NCBI GenBank assembly: GCA_036936605.1
Contig: JAUPFV010000004.1
Coordinates: forward strand, 65,124,352 to 65,188,351
Direction: 5' to 3'
Source: Limnanthes douglasii subsp. nivea
Taxonomy: Eukaryota > Streptophyta > Magnoliopsida > Brassicales > Limnanthaceae
DNA: 64,000 nucleotides
Every line of letters starts with the position of its first letter. Within the stretch, counting starts at the first letter, position 1. Of the stretch, positions 44,911 through 55,097 are shown one piece after another. The notes beneath the pieces are model-generated. The model did not search any database, was not told where the DNA came from, and saw nothing but the letters and a program-made list of their open reading frames with translations. The position numbers and the translations under genes are program-made.

Positions 44911-46150
44911 CTACTTCAAGTACATCCGGAGGTGCTCAATATTCCAAGGGTGATTCAAAATCCTTCCATCTGTGTCTTGGAGCCGATATGTTCCAGGCTT
45001 AAGCTTTTCAATGACCACATAGGGTCCTTCCCAAGTTGGAGCCAATTTACCGAACTGCCTCTCTTTAGTGTGTAGGAAAACTTTTGTCAACACCTTATCC
45101 CCCGATTGAAAATCCTTTCTCTTGATTTTAGAAGCAAACCTGCTTCTCATCAAACATTGATAGTGCACAGCTCTAAGGTGAGCCTTAACTCTTCTTTCCT
45201 CTATCAAGTCAAGTTGGCCTCTGATAGCCACCTCGTTAGTGTGTTCGGAGAAATTATGAACTCGAAATGAAGGGAGAGTAGCTTCTATGGGAGCTATGGC
45301 ATCCATCAAGGCAAAAGGTGACTCTTGTGTTGCAGCCCCATGTGTAGTCCGGTAAGCCCACAAAACTTCTTGCAAATAACTAGGCCATTTTCCAGCAGCT
45401 CCTTCTAAATTTTTCTTCAAACCGGACAGTATAGTCCTGTTAGCCACCTCAACCTGACCATTTGCTTGTGGGTGGAAAGGGGAAGAGAAGCAATGTTGTA
45501 TACCTCTAACGGTACAGAAACTCTCCATCTCCTTGTTGTCAAACTGTGGCCCATTGTCTGTTGTTATCTTCTGTGGAATTCCAAATCTACAACAGATATT
45601 GGATAAAATGAATTTTATAACAGCTTTTGACGTTGTACCTGCCAATGGAGCTGATTCGATCCACTTCGAAAAATAATCAATAGCAACAATTATTATCCTG
45701 CGCCTTCCGGATGCCATGGGTAGAGGTCCCACCAAATCCAACCCCCATCGGGCAAAAAGTATAGGCTCAGAAATTGACTCTAAAGGGATGGCTGGGATAT
45801 GAATTTCATTGCTATATCTCTGGCATGGGTCACACCTCCTCACCAACTCCTTAACATCTTGCATTATATAGGGCCAATAATACCCAGCCAACAAAACTCT
45901 CCTTGTTAGAGCCCTGAATCCACAGTGAGCTGATCCTTCACCATCATATAATTCGGAGAGCACTACTTGAGATTCGTCAACCCACAAACATCGTAAGAGG
46001 GGTTTACTGTAAGACTTCTTATAAAGAACATCTCTTAGGATGATAAAAGCACGAGCCTTGTACTTTACTTTTCTTGCTATTTATTTATCCGGAGGCAAGA
46101 TGCTATCTGAGAGATATTGAAGGAGAGGAAACCTCCAATCTTGAGGCTAT
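44911..46150 (-). pseudogene. Integrase of element B
   Basis: The main frame 45987-44911 (358 codons) is nearly intact. It has zinc-binding HCGFRALTRR and CDPCQRY, catalytic WGLDLVGPL (Asp), TTDNGPQFD (Asp) and GQVEVANRT (Glu), then VLWAYRTT, FQSGDKVLTKVF and the tail HPWNIEHLRMYLK. This is the DDE integrase that inserts cDNA. A stop or frame break at about 45990 and an in-frame stop near 46080 separate it from the upstream domains. A short deletion removes the VYGM-type block (FALMDAIAP). Confidence 0.9.
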
Positions 46151-46155
46151 TTTAT

Positions 46156-46625
46156 CTATATATCGAAGCTTTCTTCCTCCTTACCCATACTGAATTGAAT
46201 GGATGGGCACTCCGGCACATGGATCCAAGGGTAGGACTCAGTATAGGCTATGGTTGCCAAGGAGTCTGCCAGTATATTTTCTGTTCGGGGTATGTGCTCA
46301 TAAACGATGCTCTTGAACTTAAGTGCCACATCTTTAAGAAGAAGTAAGTATTTTATTAGCTGCTCCTTTTTTGCTTCGGATTGACCTTGTGCATGATGGA
46401 TAAGAAGCTGGGAATCGCTCATCAACTTGACCTTTTTGGCTCCACAAATAAGAGCTAACTTTAAACCAGCTATATCAGCTTCATATTCGGACTCATATTA
46501 GAAGCCCTAAAAGCAAAACATATAGCTTGGTACATTCTGTCACCATACGGAGAGGTCAAGCATACCCCTGCACCACATCCCATGGTACTTGATCCACTAT
46601 CAGTTCGGACAACCAAGACTTTTTT
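46156..46625 (-). pseudogene. Second (archaeal-like) RNase H of element B
   Basis: VVRTDSGSSTMGCGAGV (Asp, about 46610), a one-base frameshift at the ASNNESEYE block (reads ASNMSPNM), then LMSDSQLLIHHAQGQSEAK and YEHIPRTENILADSLATIAY (46425-46250). It is complete apart from the frameshift. Tat elements are known to carry this extra domain after the first RNase H. Confidence 0.85.
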
Positions 46626-46699
46626 ATCTTTTATATCACTTTTTTGCTTTGTATCCTTATTTGAATGGAATTCAACTAAGAAATCAGCCACAGCTTGGG

Positions 46700-47344
46700 C
46701 TTTGATTGCTGTCCGAGGGGCAAAATTAATATCGAAGTCCCCCAGTTTCACTGACCACTTAGTCATTCTACTTGAAACGTCTGCCTTTTGAAGAACATTT
46801 TTTAAGGGAAAAAACGTCCGGACAATAATAGGATGATCCTGGAAATAAGGCCTCATCTTCCTTGCAGCAATCCCCAAGGCTAATGCTAATTTTCAAGCTT
46901 TAAATAGCATTTTTCTGCATCTATCAAGCTCTTGCTGATGTAATACACCGGACGGGGATAATTATCTACCTTCCTCACCAATACGGCACTTATGGCACAA
47001 CTGGAAACTGCCAAGTATATGACAAGTGTCTCTCCGTCAACGGGTTTAAATAAAGTCTTGGGATAGGACATATGTTTTTTGATTTCATTGAAGGCTTCAT
47101 TACATTGTGAAGACCAGTCGAATCCCTTTGCACATTTTAAAGTTTGAAAAAACGGGGCACATTTGTCCGAAGACCTCGAAATGAATCGATTTAACGCAGC
47201 CAACCTCCCAGTCAACCGTTGTACTTCTTTAATATTCTGAGGAGGCTCCATTTGGAATAGAGCATTAAGCTGGTCCGGATCAGGCTGTATCCCTTTCTCA
47301 CTTATTACATACCCCAAAAATTTCCGGGACTGCACTCCAAACAC
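46700..47344 (-). pseudogene. First RNase H and RT connection of element B
   Basis: Frame 47344-46886 begins with SRKFLGYVISEKGIQPDPDQ, continues RLTGRLAALNRFISRSSDKC and FDWSSQCNEAFNEIKK, then the RNase H core IYLAVSSCAISAVLV and YISKSLIDAEKCYLKLE. One frame break later, RKMRPYFQDHPIIVRT and SSRMTKWSVKLGDFDI finish it (46877-46700). It separates RT from the second RNase H. Confidence 0.85.
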
Positions 47345-47352
47345 ACACTTTT

Positions 47353-48089
47353 CTAGGTTAATTTCAAATTTACTTTTACTAAGTTAGCAAAAGTTTCTTG
47401 GAGATCTGTCAAGTGTAGCTCTTCGTCCATACTTTTTACCATCATGTCGTCGATGTATACTTCCATGTTTCTTCCAATTTGATCAGCAAAAGCTTTGTTT
47501 ACCAACCTATGATAAGTAGCCCCAGCATTTTTTAACCCAAATGGCATCACCTTGTAACAATGAAGGCCCCTATCAGTAACAAACGTAGTATGTTCCTGAT
47601 CCTTCGGATCTACTTGAATCTGATTGTACCCGGAGAAGGCATCCATGAAAGATAGTAGCTTATTCCCAAATGTGGAATCCACCAGCTGATCAATCCGGGG
47701 GACCAGGTATAAATCCTTTGGACAAACTCTGTTGAGATCTGTAAAATCGATACACATACGCCACTTACCATTTTCTTTTTCACTAACATCGGATTGGCTG
47801 TCCATAAAGGATACTGAGACTCCTTTATGTGGCCCATCTTAGTAAGCCTGTCGACTTCTTGAACTATGACATCAGCCTTTTCCTTAGAAAAAGCTCTTCT
47901 CTTTTGTACCACAGGTGCTATATCTCTTTGGATGGACAATTGGTGTGATATAATATCTGTTGGTACCCTGGTAACATTAGCATTGCACCAAGCAAAAACA
48001 TGATGATTGTCTTTTAGGAACTTCAACATTTTAGCCTTTAATTCCGATGTCATTTTGGACCCTATCTTAACATTTTTCCCCTCTTCCAA
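47353..48089 (-). pseudogene. Reverse transcriptase of element B
   Basis: Frame 48089-47610 gives the pre-RT block DIISHQLSIQRDIAPVVQKR and ADVIVQEVDRLTKMGHIKE. After a frame change, frame 47805-47353 has GKWRMCIDFTDLNRVCPKD, RIDQLVDSTFG, SFMDAFSGYNQI (first Asp), MPFGLKNAGATYHRLVNK and NMEVYIDDMMV, the intact YIDD active site at about 47445. Frames overlap in 47610-47805 at a shift. This copies element RNA into DNA. Confidence 0.9.
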
Positions 48090-48159
48090 AGAATGTGTTT
48101 CAACTTCTTCAACTGGTATTAAAACTTCAGAGTCTCTCTGGGGTCATCAATTTCACCCT

Positions 48160-48830
48160 CACCCCCAGAAAGCTCCTCAAACTGCTATTTCAAACATTGG
48201 TGGACTGTTGAGGCCACTGCATCCTAGAGAGCCAAGACCTCTCCAGAATAGCATTATAACAAGTGGGACAATCCACTATGACAAACAATATTCTAACCAT
48301 CTTCTTAAAAGGGCCCTTGTCCAACAAAACTTCCTCCTCGAACTCCCTGATCACATCTGCTGAGCTTCCAGTGAAACCCACAATTGACCTGTTCGAACGC
48401 TGAATTACTGTTGGATCCTTCATCTTTTTATAGGAAGTTAAAAAGAAGATATTGGTTGAACTCCAAGTGTCTACCAAAATTCGTCTTATGTCATTGCCCC
48501 CGATGGATGCTCATATGACAACAGCATCTTCATGAGGACCAGCTATATCCCTCAGCTCATCCTCATCGAAAAAAATGAAGGGAAATGGAATCCGCGATTG
48601 ATAGGAAGTCATGCCTCCCTCCAGTTGGGTAGCTAAAGTATGAACATGCCTCTTTCTCGAAGAAGAAGTGGGTGCTGTCATGGTGTCCCTCCGAAAATTG
48701 TGAGTGATTTAAAAAAGTTAATAAGCCCGGACACCGTCTTGCAACGTTCCTCAATGGCACCCACTCTATTCCGAGTTGGGTCAAGGTCCAAGTACTCTAA
48801 CTCTACATTGAATCTCTCGATTATCACCAT
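48160..48830 (-). pseudogene. Aspartic protease region of element B
   Basis: Conceptual translation gives NVELEYLDLDPTRNR, GGNDIRRILVDTWSSTNIF, KMKDPTVIQRSNRSIVGF, VLFVIVDCPTCYNAIL and RSWLSRM. The catalytic box expected as DTGSS reads DTWSS, so the active-site Gly is changed to Trp. An in-frame stop lies near 48512. In the family this enzyme cuts the gag-pol polyprotein. Confidence 0.75.
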
Positions 48831-48845
48831 TGCTCCCTCCGGAGC

Positions 48846-50415
48846 TCATGTGTCTGCGTTGTTTGGACCAGCCCGATGAGCGTTATCAGGCCTATTTCCT
48901 CCTCTTTTTTTAATATATGCTCCCAACTTTTCTCTTTCAATTAAATTCTGGACTTCTTGCTTTAAAGCAATACAATCCTCGGTGGTATGGTCGGTATCAT
49001 TATGATACTGACAGAAACAATTGTTACGATGCTCCCTAGGAGATTGTAATGCAGCCGACCTTCTATAGTGTACTTCTTCTTTCGTTTTGTCATAAATGGT
49101 GGCTACGTTTTCTTTTAACTCAGCAAACCACTCCGGTTGAACCCAAGGCCCTCGCTTATTTCTAGATTGTTGACTCTGGGCAGGCACAGCTGGCTGAGAC
49201 TGAGCTTTGGCTCTGTTATGACCCTGCCCGGCCTCCCTTGCCTTGTTCCCGGATTGATTTTGGTTTGGGTTTGGTGCAACCGGAGCAGACCTCACCTGCC
49301 TGTGCACCCTAGTTTTCTTTGTTTCATCCACGTTAATTTGCTTTCCAACCTGATTCAGTAGACCTCCCAATGTCATGGCCTTTTTTCTGGTCACTGAATC
49401 AGCCAAATTTCCAGGGTTTAAGCCCTGCCTCAGAGAGGCTATTGCTACTTGCTCAAAGCAATCAGCTAACCCATTTTTGGTGTTTACAAAGCGACTTATA
49501 TATTCTTTCAGAGATTCGTTTGGTTCTTGGGCACAATGGATAATTGTGTCTCCATTGCCCTTCACCTCCTTACTTCCAACAAACTGCCTCCAGAAGGCCA
49601 CCCAAAATGTATCGAAATTTCTGATGCACCCCTGTGGTAGGCTGTTATAACACTTCAGGCACTCCCCGTAAAGGATTGAGAGAATGCTCTACAAAGCAAC
49701 TTGTCGTCATCATCGAAATTCATCATGAAATTTTTGAATTGTTCCAAGTGATTGTCCAGGTCTTTACTGCCATCGTATTTCTCCATTTTTGTACTATCAA
49801 ACCTCTTAGGGAGGTTTCCGGACAGAATCTTGGATGAAAATGGAGATTGTCTCCAATTCCGGCCACGACTGAAAACAGTATCCTCATTGGGAGTTGCAAA
49901 GATACCTGGCTTATCATGGATGACAAAAGGATCCATCAGCATCCGGTCTATGTTTCTCCGGCTATGAGACGATCCTTTGCCTATATGCCTTTTTAACTTT
50001 CCATGCCTATCCCTTTTTCTTAAATACTTCTTAACCAACTTTTGTTTCTTTTTAGATCGGCCCTCATCACTGCTGGATGACAAGGATTCTTCAACTCTAT
50101 CTTCGCCCAAGGAGCTACTAGAAGATTCTGAGTCTGAATCAGAGCTCTCCACCGGCTTGGACCGGTGAGACTTTTTAGAGCTAGCATGAGTCTTCTTCGT
50201 ACTCACATGGGTTTTCGAAGGCTCACGCTCTCTAGGGTTGTCAGTATGATGAGCAACTGATGCCTTTGATTTCTCTTTATGCCCATCTTTGCCCTCTCTG
50301 CTCTCATAGCTTCTATCTCGACTTTTAGCCTATCACGCTCCTCGATGGTATATTCATCATTTTCTCCCACCACTTCAAGCAAAGCTGGTGGTACTTCCGG
50401 TGCGTCCGGATTCAT
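48846..50415 (-). pseudogene. Gag of element B
   Basis: It starts MNPDAPEVPPALLEVVGEND at 50415, 52 bases inside the primer site. A Ser/Lys-rich segment (50206-50000) is followed by KYDGSKDLDNHLEQFKNFMM. The retrotransposon gag domain is in frame 49601-48846 (FWRQFVGSKEVKGN, ESLKEYISRFVNTKNGLAD, ASLRQGLNPGNLADS), then a Gln/Asn/Ala-rich linker and the knuckle CQYHNDTDHTTEDC. Two frame breaks (near 50260 and 49640) divide it. It would package RNA and form the particle. Confidence 0.88.
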
Positions 50416-50466
50416 TCGGACTGGTTTTTTCTGATAGTTTTGAATGCTAGATTCAGGCACCGTCGT

Positions 50467-50485
50467 GCTCCCACTGTGGTCGCCA
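50467..50485 (-). promoter_or_regulatory. Primer binding site of element B
   Basis: TGGCGACCACAGTGGGAGC on the minus strand, three bases inside the 5' LTR. It has the TGGCGAC start typical, as I recall, of Tat/Ogre elements primed by a tRNA-Arg-like end; the exact tRNA is not proven. Confidence 0.8.
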
Positions 50486-50488
50486 ATT

Positions 50489-50908
50489 TGATGTGGTTTA
50501 TTTTTGTTTGAGGGTAAGTTTGTAATTTTTGTCTAGAGTTTTGTGGAATTTTGAGAGTATTTAATGTTTGAGTAGAATGTAAATGGAGAATTGAGCTGTC
50601 TGGTTGTATTTAATTTTCATTATCCTCATTTAATGTAGGTGGTTGTGTATTTATACCCTTATCTTTGGGCCATATGGGCTTTCGGGTCGTGTTTAATGGA
50701 TTCGGGTCGAGTTTAAAGACCCATTAGTTTTAAGTAAGCAAGTAGTCAGCTTAGTCAAAAAGTGATTAGGTTTTAAGTACTTTAGTTCTGTTCGGATAGT
50801 TCAGTGAATGAAAGTTGTCCGAACTGCCCTTGTCCGGTGAAGTGGATATTGTCCGAATTAACCCTGTCCGGTTCCTATACAGTGTGGTGACAAAATCCGG
50901 ACTCATCA
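50489..50908 (-). repeat. 5' LTR of element B
   Basis: It is 420 bp, the same length as the 3' LTR, with about 19 substitutions and no gap noted. A TATTTATACCC core lies near 50650 on the plus strand (GGGTATAAATA on the minus strand), a plausible LTR TATA box. Confidence 0.95.
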
Positions 50909-50913
50909 AACTT
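50909..50913. repeat. Target-site duplication of element B, right copy
   Basis: AACTT, identical to 40586-40590. Confidence 0.95.
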
Positions 50914-52350
50914 AAATGAAGATTATAGATCATCTACAAAAGTATAACATATAAAAGATAAAACAGACAGAAGATAATATTGAAGCTAGGCGTATCAAGA
51001 TGATATTAACAAGATTTGTAGCGGCCAACAAAGCTAGGTAATCCATACAATATTTTTATGGGTTACAAAAGATAGGTAAAATCGGCAAAAAACATTATTG
51101 AAGCTCACTGAACCTTTGCTTCGATGAATCAGACTTGAAGATGAAAATTTTGTTTTAAAGGAACTTCATGATGGGGAAAGAAGTGTTCACTGGCTATAAA
51201 GCACCACATAAAAGTGTCAAGTTGTAAGAATATTATTGGCATACTATCATGGAAGATACAAATAAATTTGTCAAATATTATGAAAGTTACCAACACTGTA
51301 AAATTCAATACAAGTTCTAGATTCTCTCATATATAACCATCTCACAGGCTATTCCATTCGGCATATGGGGCATGGACATTGTATGTCACCTTCTAAAAGC
51401 CTAATGAGGAAGTTAATTATTATTGGTGGTTGTGAACTACTTTCCAAAGTGGGTGGAAACACAACCCTTATAAACTATCACAAAAAGAAGAAATTATCAA
51501 CTCATTTAAGGGTAACTATGCTACAAGTACGGGATCCAAATGGTCATCACAATATATAGTGGAACATAGTTATGGAATGATCACATCACTATTCAACAGA
51601 ACAAGAGGTATAAAACAAAATTTATATTCTCATTTCCACATAAGAAAACGGTCAGGTTGAGGATACAAATAGAACAATAATATAAGACATTAAAATAATG
51701 TTGGAAGGTGGAACAAAGAAATGACCTGATATTTTATAATAATTTTTATGGCCATACAAAACCACCACAAGAACTTCAATAGCCAAAATATATTTTCCCT
51801 TAGTATATGAAATGAAAGTAGTAGTACTAGTTGAAAATGATATGCATACATACATAATATCAACATATGGTGAATGAAGGAACTTGAAATCTAGAAGACC
51901 TTAGCTTGATCTAATTAAAGAAATATGATAAAGGACACCTAAGATCATAACATCACAAAATCTTATGAAGAACATATACAATTCAAAAGTACACTTAAGA
52001 AGTTTGAAGGTTGATAAAAAATACTTATGAGATTGTTCCTTTATACCAAAGAGAAAACTATCGACAAGCTTGACCTAAATTAAGACGAGCCATACACAAT
52101 ATGTGCAAAATACTAGCATGAAATATATAGGTTATTGAATGAAAAGAACAATCGCTTTGGTATTCGTGAAACATAGAGTATTTGAAGCGTTATAACTCAT
52201 AAGTATAACATAACTTTAGTTACTTCTTATATTATATCAATTGCATTTGTCTTCTAAATTTTCAGGTTTATGATACACTATTTCATACTATATTGGCGCG
52301 TGAAAGGTTTAATGAGGTATCTGTCCTTAATCAGTGAGTCTGTGTATCCC
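50914..52350 (+). pseudogene. Fossil gypsy pol, right part (integrase), element E
   Basis: Conceptual plus-strand blocks: EPLLR and LKELHDGE (near 51115-51170, integrase zinc region), YYWHTIMEDTNKFVKYYES with HC (near 51230-51300), PFGIWGMDIV (51352-51385, catalytic Asp), VVNYFPKWVE, GQVEDTNRTII (about 51655, catalytic Glu), FPLVYEMKVVV (51800) and KLDLN*DEPYTI...HEIYRLLNE (52065-52140). It continues the RT/RNase H at 39735-40585 in the same orientation, on the far side of element B. Stops are frequent. GGTTTAATGAGGTATC at 52308, a motif also 3' of pol in A, B and C, marks its 3' end. Confidence 0.75.
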
Positions 52351-54323
52351 TTAAACAAACAAAGGACCTCTGAAACGTGTTATCAAGCTCATCAGTTTTC
52401 ACCTTCTTAGTTTCGGACCTCTGAATATAATATTTATTTTGGCGTTTCTACATTTTCATTTCTTCCAAGTGATGAGATGTTTAGCAACTAAAGTTATAGT
52501 TAGCATGTGTGAAATTAAAATAGTCATTAACTATTATATTCAGTGATACCAAGTGAAAAAGATGTTGTATCAGTATTTCATTTTCCTTTCCCAATATAAA
52601 CATGAGTCTTCTCACCATCCAGAGGAAAAATCTCAATATTAATAAAATATTATTGGTAGATAGATGAGGATTCATGATATAATCAAAGATTTCTATATAC
52701 ACTTCTTCACCAACAACCAAGAATCTTGAAGTAAAATCTTAGCAGCACCAACTATACTCTTTAAAACATGAACAACAACTACTAAAATCCTAACAGATGA
52801 AAGGTCTAAAGAACATACCATTAGAGGAGTATTTTCTGTTTTAGCCTTAATATCAAAATGATGGTCCTTTAGATAAACTACTTCAGATTCAAAATCCTTA
52901 GTAAAATGATGATTAACAAAATCATGTACTTATACCTCCATATGATAAGTTTATGTTATAGCTTTGGGATCAACATGTTTAACCCTAAGAACATTCATTT
53001 GAGATTTAACACCCTTGGTGGGAGGATGATCAGCAACTTGAAAATAAGGTTAGTTACCAGTTTTTATCTTTGGTATTTCATATTGACTTCCTATTAGTCA
53101 CGTAAATGTAGCTCCAATTTTTTTGTGTTCTTTGTTTATAGAGTTTGGCTCTAGACTTCTTGAATATAAGCATTTAGTAACATATTTCTTTCTTTTTTGA
53201 GTCATCAACCTTAAACTGCAAAAATTTAGAAAGAACCGAAGCATAAAATTCTTGGGACCTATGATTTCAGTATATTAATTTTTGGCATTAGTACTAATCT
53301 CGACTAGCAAAATCGAGACAGTAGAATCAACATGTCGAGCATGGTTAGGCTACAACCCAATATACATGAAGTAGTCGGTCACCAAGATTGTTTGATACTT
53401 GTTGACCAATTATCTAGCAAATTCAACAAGTAGAGCATAATTGATTTTTTTTGAACACGTCCACGATAATGTTTCTCTAATTATGCACAATGAGTGCGTA
53501 AAAAATATAAATAAAAATCAAGTTTTATGAATAAATAAGATGAAATACAAGAATAAAAGCAAAATGGAAAATACACTCATTTCCAGCTTAAATAGACTAT
53601 AAAGTTCTTCATTTTTCTCGTATGTTTCCAAACAGCCAACCATAAACAAATTATTTACTCCATTTCTTATCATAAGTATGAATATTATTAACAACCCTAA
53701 CACCGTTTGAAATTATAAGATAAAAGTAGGATGTCTAACGCTAATCAATTTATAATGCTAAATTTTTCAAAAGAAGTTCTGAGACAACATAATTGCTGTC
53801 ATATATCCGCTTGGTACTAGAAGACTAGGACACATGTGATTCTTCTGAAAAAATGACAATACGTTTCTACGGAGTGGGAATGGTATCCCAATATTAAACA
53901 AAGTGGTGAAATCAATACTACATCAGTCCATGTATTAGTAAGAGTTTATCCTTCATTTGGAAGTTGAATCTCAAAATCGGAAAGAAGTCTCATCCTAATT
54001 TATTCCTAAAAGTATATTCTTTATTTTCCAAACAAACGTGATCTTTAAGTGTAAACAACATTCTTACAACATTCTTATCATTATTCATAGCTTTACGGGC
54101 CTCTTCAGTCTCCATTTTAACAAAAATAGAGAACATATATTTTATGGATCCAAATAGAAAAACCCAAAGTTTATATTTAAGAAAAAAAACATAATCAGTT
54201 GCTATAGGAATATTAGTATATTTTTTCGTGTCGAAATTTGGCAATGGCGGAACTACCTTCAAAGGTTGAATTTAAAAAACCAGATTACCAACAGCTTTTG
54301 TAGGATTCTAAAATTACCTTATC
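52351..54323. other. Unrecognised stretch, possibly old element remains
   Basis: Several short minus frames (52481-52720, 53518-53703, 53990-54262) and a plus frame (52906-53097) match nothing I recognise. The base composition is like neighbouring fossils. It may hold the 3' part of element E or the unknown host of element C, but I see no motif to prove this. Confidence 0.4.
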
Positions 54324-54328
54324 ATAAC
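54324..54328. repeat. Target-site duplication of element C, left copy
   Basis: ATAAC; the right copy (63904-63908) is ATAAT, one C/T difference consistent with age. Confidence 0.7.
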
Positions 54329-54686
54329 TGATGCGGATAATTTATGATTCAATGATATTTTTGGGAAAGAGTTTTAGGAATTTAACATTTAAAGTGAAAT
54401 GTAGAGAGATAAAAGAGGTGTGTACTAGCAATAAAGTTTTATCACCCTCATAAATGAAAGTAGTGGGGTATTTATACTTCTTTAGTGACGTGTGGGCCTT
54501 CCGGGTCGGATCCGGGGCTTGGGTCAAGTTTAAAAACCCATAAGCCCAAGACAAGAAATGACTAGCAAGATGTTGCGTCACAATCCACTTGGTTGTACTG
54601 TTCGATGGGGCATGGTATTGGATATGTCCGAACTGCCCTTCGGATTTATGTAGTTCACCAATATCAAAAAAAATCTGACATCATCA
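54329..54686 (-). repeat. 3' LTR of element C
   Basis: Starts TGATGCGGATAATTT and ends TGACATCATCA; the same length as the other LTR (358 bp). The tract beside it (54687-54700) has lost most of the purine run seen in A and B. Confidence 0.9.
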
Positions 54687-54841
54687 GTAGTCAATTTAGG
54701 TCTTGCAAAGATACTTTAGAATAGCTAATTTGAAAAATAAAACTTAGTATGTATCTAATTTTGTATCCGAACTGAATCTTGATCGTATTTGAAGATATTA
54801 ATTTACAATTAGGAATTCCAAAATTCAGTTTTTTGAAGTAT

Positions 54842-54851
54842 GACACGTGTT
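54842..54851 (+). promoter_or_regulatory. G-box upstream of element C aORF
   Basis: GACACGTGTT, the element A/B palindrome with one changed base; the CACGTG core is intact. The following TTTGGTTCG matches the shared block after the G-box in A and B. Only a weak TATAAT (54945-54950) is seen before the ATG. Confidence 0.5.
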
Positions 54852-55097
54852 GCGCTTTGGTTCGAACCGTTTTTTTTCTAGGTTCCTATACCTATTGGCT
54901 AAAACGTAACTTACGGTGTAGTCCCCATACTTCCTAGCCCTAATTATAATTTTGATCGATCTATCTCCCATAGGTGAAACTCTCACATCTCTCATCTCTA
55001 CATAAACGAGTTTTACTGTTTTATCTCTTTGAGAATAGAAAAAATTCTTAGAGAGAGAAAGCTTGATAAACTTTAAAATTGTGTCTGGGTACATTAT

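Larger units (their letters stand above)
40591..50908 (-). mobile_element. Near-complete Tat-type Ty3/gypsy element B (10.3 kb)
   Basis: Both 420-bp LTRs, a perfect 5-bp duplication, primer site, purine tract, gag, protease, RT, two RNases H, integrase and a spliced antisense gene are present. The order on the minus strand is LTR-PBS-gag-PR-RT-RNH-aRNH-IN-spacer, and on the plus strand, from the other end, aORF. This is the Tat lineage plan. The LTRs differ at about 19 of 420 positions by hand count, so it is the youngest of the large elements here. Gag-pol has several frameshifts and stops, so it is non-autonomous. It sits in the older element E. Confidence 0.95.

Noticed and set aside
40591..50908. 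An endogenous pararetrovirus or enveloped retrovirus
   Set aside because: LTRs, target duplications, Tat-type domain order and absence of movement-protein or envelope-like frames all fit a Ty3/gypsy retrotransposon.
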